Of a stretch of 28,276 bases of DNA, positions 7,558-15,226 are shown piece after piece. A program made the position numbers and the translations under genes. The notes beneath the pieces were generated by a model that was given only the letters and a program-made list of their open reading frames with translations, was not told where the DNA came from and ran no database searches. Source of the stretch: an uncultured Muribaculaceae bacterium (GTDB taxonomy: Bacteria > Bacteroidota > Bacteroidia > Bacteroidales > Muribaculaceae); assembly GCA_910589425.1 (NCBI GenBank), contig CAJUSZ010000030.1:1-28276 (forward strand). Direction: 5' to 3'. Each line of letters opens with the position of its first letter. Position 1 is the stretch's first letter.

Positions 7558-8289
7558 GTATTTTTTTCCGTTGCGGATATAGACAGTCCCCGGCTGCGGA
7601 TCGTGGATCTCCCGCCCCATCAGGTCGTAGATGCGGTTGTCGGCGGGACGTTCCGCTTCCGCGGTGATCACACCCGCGGTGATGGCCGGAGCATTAAAAT
7701 CATCCTCAGTAAACACGCATTCTCCATCGTCCCATACGGACATAACCCATTTAAATTGGCTGAAAGGGGCATTAACACTTTCAAATGGTTCAAATTTGTC
7801 GAATCCTATACCCTCCACCCAGGTCATTCCGATGGATTCATAGGGCTTCTTTAATTTTAACCTGCGGTATGTATTGCCTCTGACCGAGATGGAATCGCCG
7901 GTGACAACTACCATGCCATCTCCGACCAATCCATTCCAATGGCATGTATCTCCGACTGCCATATTGAAGTCTATTAATTTGGAAGATTTGTGATATTTTG
8001 TACTGAAAGCATAGACAGCTCCATCTTTTTCATAAAGCTCCCAGTAAATGATAAATCCCGCATCCTTATCATGTTCTTCCCTGGAATTTCCATACCATCT
8101 GTGAATAATTTTCCCATCCACCACTGTATCTGATATGCATTTCACATGACAGCTGTCCCGAAGAGTGAATCCGGGGACTCCTGTACCGACCAGCCATTCC
8201 CGGCCCTCTTTCAACATCGGCTTATAGGGCATTATCGCCGAGGCAACCGCAACCGTAGCGGCTGCCAAAAATAACAATATATTTCTCAT
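7540..8289 (-). CDS. Secreted protein of unknown function with C-terminal sorting-like tail
   Basis: A 249-residue protein with a clear signal peptide (MRNILLFLAAATVAVASA). The mature part has several aromatic-rich strands and a WVEGIGFDKFEPF segment seen in secreted Bacteroidales proteins of unknown function. Residues about 216-249 (NRIYDLMGREIHDPQPGTVYIRNGKKY) resemble the short C-terminal sorting tail. It begins 7 bp after the C25 peptidase stop, so the two are co-transcribed, and it may be a substrate, inhibitor or surface partner of that protease (inference). The last residues, KYVRSTK and the stop, are encoded by the inverted GAGTAC repeat cluster, so the natural C-terminus may have been altered by that repeat. 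Confidence 0.65.
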   Translation of the reverse strand: MRNILLFLAAATVAVASAIMPYKPMLKEGREWLVGTGVPGFTLRDSCHVKCISDTVVDGKIIHRWYGNSREEHDKDAGFIIYWELYEKDGAVYAFSTKYHKSSKLIDFNMAVGDTCHWNGLVGDGMVVVTGDSISVRGNTYRRLKLKKPYESIGMTWVEGIGFDKFEPFESVNAPFSQFKWVMSVWDDGECVFTEDDFNAPAITAGVITAEAERPADNRIYDLMGREIHDPQPGTVYIRNGKKYVRSTK

Positions 8290-8296
8290 GATTTAG

Positions 8297-10672
8297 CTAT
8301 TTTTTAATTGTTTTGAACTGCGTCCCTTTCTCTATCCTCGCTCCGGCTGCCATCTTTATCTCCCTTGCCTTAAGGACTATCGTGCCTCCGGCTGCGGTAA
8401 ACTCCCCTTTAGGTGCAAGTGGAGTGACATCCGCTCCTGCGACTATCCGGTCGGCCTCGAATGTGATGATGCTCGGATCAAACGCCTCGTTGTAGTTTCT
8501 GAAGATGCTTACGTTCTGTAAGTAAAGCGTTCCTCTGACTATCGGGAAGATAGCCGGGACCATTCCCCGCTGCGACACGCATACAATATATGTCCCGGCA
8601 GGGTCTATCTTATCAGCGTTGCGCCTGTCTACCTCGGGCTTATCCCCGTCAATGCGCGTGACTGTGATAGTGTACTTGCTTTTGGTTGATATATTTATTG
8701 TCGAATCCTCCGACAGATATCTTACCGCGATGTCATGTGTGCTGCCTGGTGCCTCTCTGAAAACCGGCATCTCAGGATCCCCGATCGGATTGACGGAATA
8801 TTGCAGCCAGCGGTTGTATCCATCCCATTGCGCACTCGGAGACTGTGCCAGCTTCGCCTTTGCGATCAATTCCCCGAAAGGAACGGAGATGAGATTCTGA
8901 TTGAACAGATTCTTATAGAAAATCGCGTTCATTTGATCCGATGGTCCAAGAGTAGTATAATCGCGATTACTCCAACCATATCGTGAAGAACCTATATAGC
9001 CGATCAAATTACAACGTTTATTTCGAATAAAAACCTCGCTCAGACAGGGATCTGATAAATAATACATTGGTTTCAACGTATTATCAAATTGATTGGTTTC
9101 GCAAGCACTTGTCGTCAATATGCTATAAGTGCCTGATTTTAACAATAAAACGTCTACATCTGAAAAATTATCCAACTCTGTTTTAAAGGATTGGCCGTTT
9201 CCGTGTGTGTCTATATTGACAAACGGATATCCCCTTTGCAATTCATTTGATAAATTTTTAGCTGAAAACGGATAATCTCTTCCGCCCGGAAAATCAGTGG
9301 CCGTGTCATAGAGTCTCACACGTCGGCCATCCCAGTAGTCTTTGATGTAGCGGTCATAGAAGATCTCACCCCATACTTCAACATCGCTGTGACTGACACT
9401 ATCAATTTCAATAAATTTGGAAATTTTATTTCCCGCCATGAGGATGGCCTTGTTCGCTAACACCGATTTAGGGTTCGACTCATAGTTGAGCAACCTCTGC
9501 ACGCAAATGTCGGCATGATCCCGGGTGCGGACAGGCAGACGGGTAACAAACACACTCGGTGTAAGATCCACACTGTCATTCACCTCTCCATAGATTTGGT
9601 TGAATGCACCCCCGCTGTTAGCATTCCACTCGAAATTGCCGCCGAAACAGGCATAATACAGATCTGCAGGGATTTTTGTATCTTCATATATATCTATTGT
9701 TAAGGTTTCTTCATTCCATGAATCAGCAGCTCCATAGCATCCCCTCACCGGAACAACATTGTCATCGCCTCCGAGAAGAACGTACTTGAGTCCGTTGTCC
9801 TTGTAGAGTTTGTGGATGTATTTTTTGATTTTCAACGGGATATCGAGACCGAAGTATTCCTGGTGTATGCTCTCCACCGTCTTCAGCTCGCAGTTCAGAC
9901 CCCTCATCCTCTTCCATGTGATGAGTCTTTCGAACGACGGGGCGAGGGAGTCGTTTGTCACTATCAGATAATCCATGGTATTCTTCGGCTGACGGGGAGG
10001 GTTGATCGCCAGGGATCTGTTGTGCAGTTTTATCCGCTCCATCTCCGTGCCGTTGACACACAGGTCGCGCACCATCCGTTCCATGGCGGAAGACATGGGG
10101 ACGGTGGCGGTGGATCCGGAAAGTTCAAGCTCGATCTCCAGCTCGTCCGCAAACCACAGTCTGCCGCTTCCGCTGTCATATTCGAACGGGGAGACAAGCA
10201 GCTCGACCGTGGAGAAGCCTCCGGGCATGGAGTTGCCGGCGAGCCTCACCTGCGAGTCGGGGAAGAACCCGTTATTGAAATCGGGCACCACTTCGGGAAT
10301 GCTTTCCGGCAAGGCGTCCGTCGGGACGACAAGCGGGACGCCCGCGAGGTCGATGTTGTCCGAGATGATCCTCTTTGCCGGACGGTAGCTTACCGAAGTG
10401 CAAATACTGTCGGATGGGATCAGCACTTTCATGTTGACGAACGGCAGCGCCGGTGTGTCGGGATCCGTATCGTAGGTGGCGGTATGCGCGTGTGTCGAGA
10501 TGAACGTCTTGCCCGACCCGTTTTCCGAAAGACGGAAATCACCGATGTCGAAACGTACCGTTACGGTCTTCGCGTCCGTATGCGCCGGAAGCCCGAGAGC
10601 CGTGACGGCCGCCATCAGTATGGCGCAGGCGCGCAGAAGGCGTATCCTGTGTGTGAGTATGCTGTGATTCAT
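8297..10672 (-). CDS. Gingipain-like C25 family cysteine peptidase, secreted
   Basis: A 791-residue exported protease. A signal peptide (about 1-34) and a propeptide-like beta domain (to about 220) precede the Peptidase_C25 domain, which opens with DYLIVTNDSLAPSFERLITW (about 234-253) and GLKYVLLGGDDNVVPVR. The catalytic pair is His490 in NIDTHGNG and Cys524 in LTTSACETN. NPIGDPEMPVF (about 628-638) marks the end of the catalytic region, followed by an immunoglobulin-like segment. The C-terminus (GGTIVLKAREIKMAAGARIEKGTQFKTIKK region) resembles the beta-stack tails of Bacteroidota surface proteins rather than a classic type IX sorting domain. By homology to gingipains and PorU-type proteases it would cleave proteins at the cell surface or outside; specificity is unknown. 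It is the first gene of a two-gene operon. Confidence 0.85.
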   Translation of the reverse strand: MNHSILTHRIRLLRACAILMAAVTALGLPAHTDAKTVTVRFDIGDFRLSENGSGKTFISTHAHTATYDTDPDTPALPFVNMKVLIPSDSICTSVSYRPAKRIISDNIDLAGVPLVVPTDALPESIPEVVPDFNNGFFPDSQVRLAGNSMPGGFSTVELLVSPFEYDSGSGRLWFADELEIELELSGSTATVPMSSAMERMVRDLCVNGTEMERIKLHNRSLAINPPRQPKNTMDYLIVTNDSLAPSFERLITWKRMRGLNCELKTVESIHQEYFGLDIPLKIKKYIHKLYKDNGLKYVLLGGDDNVVPVRGCYGAADSWNEETLTIDIYEDTKIPADLYYACFGGNFEWNANSGGAFNQIYGEVNDSVDLTPSVFVTRLPVRTRDHADICVQRLLNYESNPKSVLANKAILMAGNKISKFIEIDSVSHSDVEVWGEIFYDRYIKDYWDGRRVRLYDTATDFPGGRDYPFSAKNLSNELQRGYPFVNIDTHGNGQSFKTELDNFSDVDVLLLKSGTYSILTTSACETNQFDNTLKPMYYLSDPCLSEVFIRNKRCNLIGYIGSSRYGWSNRDYTTLGPSDQMNAIFYKNLFNQNLISVPFGELIAKAKLAQSPSAQWDGYNRWLQYSVNPIGDPEMPVFREAPGSTHDIAVRYLSEDSTINISTKSKYTITVTRIDGDKPEVDRRNADKIDPAGTYIVCVSQRGMVPAIFPIVRGTLYLQNVSIFRNYNEAFDPSIITFEADRIVAGADVTPLAPKGEFTAAGGTIVLKAREIKMAAGARIEKGTQFKTIKK

Positions 10673-10765
10673 GATGACATGTTTTTATGGTTTGTTAAAA
10701 AACTCGGGTGAACATTCAGTCTGTGAGTACATGGATAACCGCAGACACCAGGACATAGCTCACTC

Positions 10766-10784
10766 CTCCGTACTTCGTACTCGG
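10766..10784. repeat. Extra unit of the GAGTAC repeat in the C25 peptidase leader
   Basis: CTCCGTACTTCGTACTCGG matches the units of the 7373-7557 clusters. It lies in the predicted leader of the C25 operon, so related repeats flank the two-gene secreted module on both sides. Confidence 0.5.
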
Positions 10785-10869
10785 TTAACCTGTGGGGATG
10801 ATGTCAAAAAGTAGATTTTCTTCATAGGAGATGAGTTTTAGGGAAGAGGATTCGGTCCCTCTCCGGCAG

Positions 10870-10901
10870 CAAAGATAATACAACGGGAGAGATTTTACAA
10901 A
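10870..10901 (-). promoter_or_regulatory. Promoter of the C25 peptidase operon
   Basis: On the minus strand TTTG (10901-10898), a 20-bp spacer and TATCTTTG (10877-10870) match the Bacteroidota consensus. Transcription would start near 10863, giving a leader of about 190 nt that contains the GAGTAC repeat unit. The rest of the 10673-11129 gap is AT-rich, with no gene seen. Confidence 0.65.
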
Positions 10902-11037
10902 TAATATGTAAACTTTTATCAAGAAAATGTTTCCGTATAAAAAGTGAATAAAGCGTGTATAATTGACAAAGTTTTAATAATCGCCCCTGAAATTATCATA
11001 ATGCAATCCGGCGGGGAGGGCGACACCTGAAACCAGT

Positions 11038-11081
11038 GCCTGAAAGTAGCAAAAAGATAGTTGAAAAAACTATGTTCAGGC
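11038..11081 (-). terminator. Nested hairpin downstream of the LacI regulator
   Basis: GCCTGAA (11038-11044) pairs with TTCAGGC (11075-11081), and inside it ATAGTT (11057-11062) pairs with AACTAT (11068-11073). On the minus strand the inner hairpin is followed by CTTTTTG. It is a plausible but weak terminator for the LacI gene ending at 11130. Confidence 0.35.
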
Positions 11082-11129
11082 CGAAAATAATTAAAGAAGC
11101 TTTTATAGTGTGTGTTTAACTATAAATTC

Positions 11130-12140
11130 TCACGGGATATGGGTCGAGTTGCGAAGAAGAATCCTCGCATCCACCGTAACCGAGCGGTTCGGAGCCTCCG
11201 GATCCCTTATCTTCTCCAGCAGAAGATAGCCCGCCTTCTCCCCCATCTCCACAAGCGGCGGTTCGACTGTGGTCAGCTGCGGAAACACCATCTTCGACAG
11301 ATATGATCCGGCATATCCCGCCACCGAGACATCACCCGGAATTCTGAAGCCTTTCTCCAACAGCCTGTTCATCACCCCTATGGCCTGGAGATCGGCCGCG
11401 GCGAAGACCGCATCGAATTCCAGTCCGCGACGCATCATCTCGTCTACGGCACTGACGCCCCCCTCGAACGTAGGTTTTGTCCGGATCACATAGCGTCCGT
11501 CAGGCATCAGGCCGTTTCGTGCCACTGCATCGGTATACGCTTTGGAGATATTGTTGAAGTAGAGCGATTCGACATCTCCCGTAACGTGGACTATCCGTTT
11601 CTTGCCGAGCTTGGCTATATGATCCACGAGATAAAATGCCTTGGAATAGTCGTTGGCCACCACTTCCGAAGCCTTTATCCCGCCGGGGTTCCTGCCGAAG
11701 AAGACTATCGGGACTCCCCGTTCGAAAAGTCGGCGCATGATGTCGCGGTTTGCCGAATCATGACATGGGCAGACAATGAGACCGTCCACCTGCGCACTCT
11801 CCATCGCCCTGAGATTCTGCGCCTCCTGCGCCGGGTCGTGGTATGAACATGCTATCAGCAGACTTATCCCCTCGCGCTGCATCACCTCCTGAAGCCCGCG
11901 GAGAGCCTGGGCTACGTAGGGGGTGAACATCTCGTCGACCACCACACCGATCGCGCCGGTGTAGCCATTGCGGAGATGGGCGGCCACCGTGTTGCGTTTG
12001 TAGTTCATCTCTTCAGCCGCACGAAGGATTTTATCCCTTGTCTCCCGGCGGATGTTGACGTCGTTTGACAGCGCCCTCGACACGGTGGAGACGGATAATG
12101 ACAGACGGTTTGCAATGTCTTTGAGAGTAACACGTTTCAT
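11130..12140 (-). CDS. LacI-family transcriptional regulator
   Basis: A 336-residue regulator. Residues 1-50 form the LacI helix-turn-helix and hinge helix (VTLKDIANRLSLSVSTVSRA, then AAEEMNYKRN). Residues about 60-336 form the periplasmic-binding-protein-like effector domain (IGVVVDEMFTPYVAQALRGL, then GDVSVAGYAGSYLSK). Such proteins normally bind a sugar or nucleoside and control catabolic operons. No carbohydrate gene lies nearby: it is flanked by the divergent rnr and the unrelated C25 operon, so its targets are probably elsewhere in the genome. A LacI-type inverted repeat upstream of its promoter (12255-12275) suggests autoregulation. The start is the ATG ahead of the HTH; a consensus promoter lies about 50 bp upstream. 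Confidence 0.9.
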   Translation of the reverse strand: MKRVTLKDIANRLSLSVSTVSRALSNDVNIRRETRDKILRAAEEMNYKRNTVAAHLRNGYTGAIGVVVDEMFTPYVAQALRGLQEVMQREGISLLIACSYHDPAQEAQNLRAMESAQVDGLIVCPCHDSANRDIMRRLFERGVPIVFFGRNPGGIKASEVVANDYSKAFYLVDHIAKLGKKRIVHVTGDVESLYFNNISKAYTDAVARNGLMPDGRYVIRTKPTFEGGVSAVDEMMRRGLEFDAVFAAADLQAIGVMNRLLEKGFRIPGDVSVAGYAGSYLSKMVFPQLTTVEPPLVEMGEKAGYLLLEKIRDPEAPNRSVTVDARILLRNSTHIP

Positions 12141-12193
12141 AAGCCCCTGATAATAGAAGTGAGTAAACAGGACAGAAATGCCTGTTCAGTGCG

Positions 12194-12224
12194 CAAAGAT
12201 AATAAATAAATTTTTCTCTGCAAA
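12194..12224 (-). promoter_or_regulatory. Promoter of the LacI regulator
   Basis: On the minus strand TTTG (12224-12221), a 19-bp spacer and TATCTTTG (12201-12194) match the consensus exactly. Transcription would start near 12187, about 47 nt before the start codon. Confidence 0.65.
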
Positions 12225-12254
12225 AAACATAGCACAAGAAAAGTGTAAATAAAT

Positions 12255-12275
12255 CGTTTGCAAAAATTTCAAACG
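12255..12275. promoter_or_regulatory. CGTTTG/CAAACG inverted repeat, candidate LacI-family operator
   Basis: CGTTTG and CAAACG are separated by nine A/T-rich bases. CG-flanked inverted repeats of this kind are typical LacI-family sites. It lies 31 bp upstream of the lacI -33 box, between the divergent promoters of lacI and rnr, so it could act on either. The widely spaced arms make this tentative. Confidence 0.35.
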
Positions 12276-12312
12276 TTTTAAATTAAAAATATCGGCCGAA
12301 CTTTTTAATAAA

Positions 12313-12345
12313 TTTGGAAAAGGGATGATGTTTTTATTAAATTTG
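12313..12345 (+). promoter_or_regulatory. Plus-strand promoter in the lacI-rnr gap
   Basis: TTTG (12313-12316), a 21-bp spacer and TAAATTTG (12338-12345) fit the consensus. I see no other TAnnTTTG box before rnr, so this is its best promoter candidate and implies a leader of nearly 490 nt. A 26-codon ORF (12375-12455) lies just downstream; it has no recognisable similarity and I do not annotate it as a gene. Confidence 0.5.
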
Positions 12346-12574
12346 CAACAGTGGGGAATGCAATCCGGCCGACGATGGAGATTAAACTGACTTTCTCTGC
12401 CGCCGGAACACACATCTCCCGACTGCAAGAAACTCTCCGAAGCGGCCGTATGTGATATATACGTCGCAATGGACATGCCTGGGATTCCACGACATGATCT
12501 TAAAAGAAAATGGATAATTAGGTGTAAATAAATTTAGGTGACTGAAAATTTCAGTTAAATTTAAAGCGCATGAT

Positions 12575-12602
12575 GGCTTCTGCGTCGTGAGACGCGGAAG
12601 CC
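12575..12602. terminator. Strong hairpin in the rnr leader (terminator or attenuator)
   Basis: GGCTTCTGCGTC (12575-12586) pairs with GACGCGGAAGCC (12591-12602) over 12 bp with one G-U pair, capped by the GNRA-type tetraloop GTGA. Only a short T run (12606-12609) follows. It could end a short transcript from 12345, attenuate rnr or stabilise its leader. Confidence 0.5.
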
Positions 12603-12792
12603 TCACTTTGAAATAAGAGTGTGCTTTCATGTGTGTTTTCAGGACGGCATTTCATATTTTTTCTCTCCTGCGGATATTTTTTCCGCAATTCCGCGTTATT
12701 ATTATAGGCCGGGGATATTTGCTTCCGCAAGATTGTTACGGGAAAACCATATCCGGCCACTATCTGACCCAAAAAGCAACATCAAGATACTG

Positions 12793-12824
12793 GAGTGTGT
12801 TTTCTTCAGATACCGAACACACTC
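12793..12824 (+). promoter_or_regulatory. Hairpin immediately before the rnr start, with arms like the repeat-element ends
   Basis: GAGTGTGTT (12793-12801) pairs with AACACACTC (12816-12824). The stem ends 15 bases before the rnr ATG. The arms equal the terminal repeats of the elements at 3960 and 19936, but the interior is not related, so this may be a remnant or a minimal derivative. It could affect translation initiation. Confidence 0.45.
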
Positions 12825-12839
12825 TCACAAACCCACATT

Positions 12840-15095
12840 ATGACAAAAAAAGAAAAACACGCGCCGAGGCTCAGGAAAACAGAACTCCGCGACAAACTCA
12901 TAGACTTTCTGTCGAGACAGAACCGGCAGGCTTTCAACTATAAACAGATCGCGTTCGGAATCGGAGCCACCAACCCCGCAAACCGCATCGACATAATCAA
13001 CATGCTCGACACGCTCGCCGCGGCCGACGAGATACAGGAAGTGGCGCTCGGGAAATACAAGGCCATGGCAAACCGGGGCTCAGAGAATGTCGGCATTTTC
13101 TCGCGCCGGAGCAACGGCCGCAACGCGGTCATCGTCGACGACGAGCAGATCCTCGTGGCCGAACGCAATTCAATGCACGCGCTCAACGGAGACAAAGTCC
13201 GGGTGATGGTATCGGCAAGACGCCGGGGAGCCGAGCCGGAAGCGAAGGTTGTGGAGATCATCGAACCGAAAGAACAGGTGTTCATCGGCACGCTCCACAT
13301 CGACGGGAACTATTCCGCCCTGATCACAGACTCCAAGTTTCTCGCCGCCGACATAATCATTCCCAGAAGCAAGCTCAAAGGGGGCAAACATGGCGACAAG
13401 GCTGTGGCCCGGATCGTGCAGTGGCGCGACGAGGAGATGAACCCGCGCGGAGAAGTGGTCGATATCCTCGGACGCAAGGGCGAGAACACCGCCGAGATGC
13501 ACGCGATCCTCGCCGAGTTCGGCCTGCCATACAGATACCCGCAGAATGTGGAGAAAGCCGCCGACAGGATCTCGGCCGGGATCACACCCGACGAAGTGGC
13601 GAAACGCGAGGATTTCCGCAACGTAACCACATTCACCATCGACCCGCGCGACGCCAAGGATTTCGACGACGCGCTCTCGATCCGCCAGCTTGCCAACGGC
13701 AACTACGAGGTCGGCGTCCACATCGCCGACGTTACCCACTACGTAACTCCCGGATCCATCATCGACAAGGAGGCCCGACAGAGAGCCACGAGCGTCTACC
13801 TCGTGGACCGCACCATCCCCATGCTGCCCGAACATCTCAGCAACGGCATCTGCTCGCTCCGTCCCGACGAGGAGAAGCTCACATTCTCAGCCATCTTCGA
13901 GCTTGACCGCAAGGCTGAGGTGATCAATTCCAGGATAGGACGCACCGTGATCAGATCGGACCGCAGATTCACCTACGAGGAAGCCCAGCAGATCATCGAG
14001 ACCGGCGAGGGAGACTTCGCAAAAGAGATACTCGCGCTCGACGCCCTCGCCAAGGAACTCCGAAAGCGCCGGTACGACAACGGCGCACTCGAATTCGACC
14101 GGGCCGAAGTCCGGTTCGACATCGACAAGGACGGACATCCGGTAAGCGTGTTCTTCAAGGAATCGAAAGACGCCAACAAGCTGATCGAGGAATTCATGCT
14201 CCTTGCGAACCTGACGGTGGCGGAATTCATCGGGAAGACTCCCAAAGGGAAGAAACCGAAGACATTCGTCTATCGCGTACACGACAATCCGGATCCCGAG
14301 AAGATCGCCAACCTCTCGCTGATCGCCCAGCGGTTCGGATATAAAGTCAACGCCGAGGGTCGCGCCAAAGAGGTGAACAAGAGTCTAAACAGGCTTCTGA
14401 AGAACGTCAAGGGGAAAGGTGAGGAGAACATGCTCTCGATCCTCGCCATCAGGAGCATGGCCAAGGCGGTCTACACTACCGAGAATGTGGGCCACTACGG
14501 ACTGGCTCTCGACTACTATACCCATTTCACATCCCCCATCAGGCGCTATCCCGACATGATGGTCCATCGCCTGCTGCAACGCTACTTCGACAAGGGACGC
14601 AGCGCCGACAAGCTGAAAGTGGAAGACCAGTGCAAGCACTCATCCGAGATGGAACAGCTCGCCGCAAGCGCCGAGCGTGCCTCGATCCGCTACAAGCAGG
14701 TGGAATTCATGGCCGACCGCCTCGGAGAGATATATACGGGGGTGATCTCCGGCGTTACCGAATGGGGATTCTACGTGGAACTGGCCGAGAACCTTTGCGA
14801 AGGCCTCGTGCCGGTGAGGGATCTGGCCGACGACTACTACGACCTCGACGAGAAGAACTACTGCCTCATAGGCCGCAAACACGGCAACAAATACACGCTC
14901 GGCGACGAGGTGAAAGTTCAGGTGGCAAGAGCCGACCTCGACCGCAAACAGCTCGACTTCGCCCTCATTTCGGACAACGGCAACCCCAACCGCACGCTGC
15001 GTCCCGCCAAAAACCACGGACGCAACCAGCCTTCCAGCTCCAAAAAAGGGAAACAGAAGAGCCGCACCCACGGCGGGAACAAACGACGCAAATAA
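12840..15095 (+). CDS. rnr: Ribonuclease R
   Basis: A 751-residue 3'-to-5' exoribonuclease of the RNB family that degrades structured RNA in mRNA and rRNA quality control. An N-terminal winged-helix-like region (about 10-80) is followed by cold-shock OB domains, then the RNB catalytic domain with the aspartate cluster DPRDAKDFDDALSI (about 268-281). An S1 domain (YTGVISGVTEWGFYVELAEN, about 635 on) and a lysine/arginine-rich tail complete it. All catalytic aspartates are present. I start at the ATG at 12840: the in-frame ATG 45 bases upstream lies in the leader hairpin and adds non-family residues. The gene stands alone behind a 700-bp structured gap and ends at a good intrinsic terminator. 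Confidence 0.95.
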   Translation: MTKKEKHAPRLRKTELRDKLIDFLSRQNRQAFNYKQIAFGIGATNPANRIDIINMLDTLAAADEIQEVALGKYKAMANRGSENVGIFSRRSNGRNAVIVDDEQILVAERNSMHALNGDKVRVMVSARRRGAEPEAKVVEIIEPKEQVFIGTLHIDGNYSALITDSKFLAADIIIPRSKLKGGKHGDKAVARIVQWRDEEMNPRGEVVDILGRKGENTAEMHAILAEFGLPYRYPQNVEKAADRISAGITPDEVAKREDFRNVTTFTIDPRDAKDFDDALSIRQLANGNYEVGVHIADVTHYVTPGSIIDKEARQRATSVYLVDRTIPMLPEHLSNGICSLRPDEEKLTFSAIFELDRKAEVINSRIGRTVIRSDRRFTYEEAQQIIETGEGDFAKEILALDALAKELRKRRYDNGALEFDRAEVRFDIDKDGHPVSVFFKESKDANKLIEEFMLLANLTVAEFIGKTPKGKKPKTFVYRVHDNPDPEKIANLSLIAQRFGYKVNAEGRAKEVNKSLNRLLKNVKGKGEENMLSILAIRSMAKAVYTTENVGHYGLALDYYTHFTSPIRRYPDMMVHRLLQRYFDKGRSADKLKVEDQCKHSSEMEQLAASAERASIRYKQVEFMADRLGEIYTGVISGVTEWGFYVELAENLCEGLVPVRDLADDYYDLDEKNYCLIGRKHGNKYTLGDEVKVQVARADLDRKQLDFALISDNGNPNRTLRPAKNHGRNQPSSSKKGKQKSRTHGGNKRRK

Positions 15096-15123
15096 AAATA
15101 AGAAGACTATCGACATCGCTGCA

Positions 15124-15154
15124 GGCCGGGAAATATCCCGGTCTGTTCGTTTTT
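15124..15154 (+). terminator. Intrinsic terminator of rnr
   Basis: GGCCGGG pairs with CCCGGTC around an AAATAT loop (7 bp, one G-U) and is followed by TGTTCGTTTTT. It lies 29 bp after the rnr stop and ahead of the next promoter. Confidence 0.75.
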
Positions 15155-15168
15155 CAGGAACTTTTTGC

Positions 15169-15176
15169 TACCTTTG
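15169..15176 (+). promoter_or_regulatory. -7 box for the MFS exporter gene
   Basis: TACCTTTG matches TAnnTTTG. The -33 region is only a weak match (TTCG near 15146). Transcription would start near 15183, about 44 nt before the chosen ATG. Confidence 0.45.
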
Positions 15177-15226
15177 TCTCCGGAAAACAACCATGTCCCG
15201 CCAAACTCCAGGGACAGCCGTCAATC

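Noticed and set aside
12375..12455. 26-codon ORF (MEIKLTFSAAG...) after the promoter at 12313-12345
   Set aside because: Too short, without recognisable features; mentioned only as part of the rnr leader.
12840..12860. Poly-A run at the rnr start as a third frameshift candidate
   Set aside because: The seven-A tract is in frame and gives the expected RNase R N-terminus.
14630..15226. Long in-frame extension upstream of the Fsr-type MFS gene, as if fused to an arginine-rich domain
   Set aside because: It is another frame of rnr; a terminator and a -7 box separate it from the real start at 15227.
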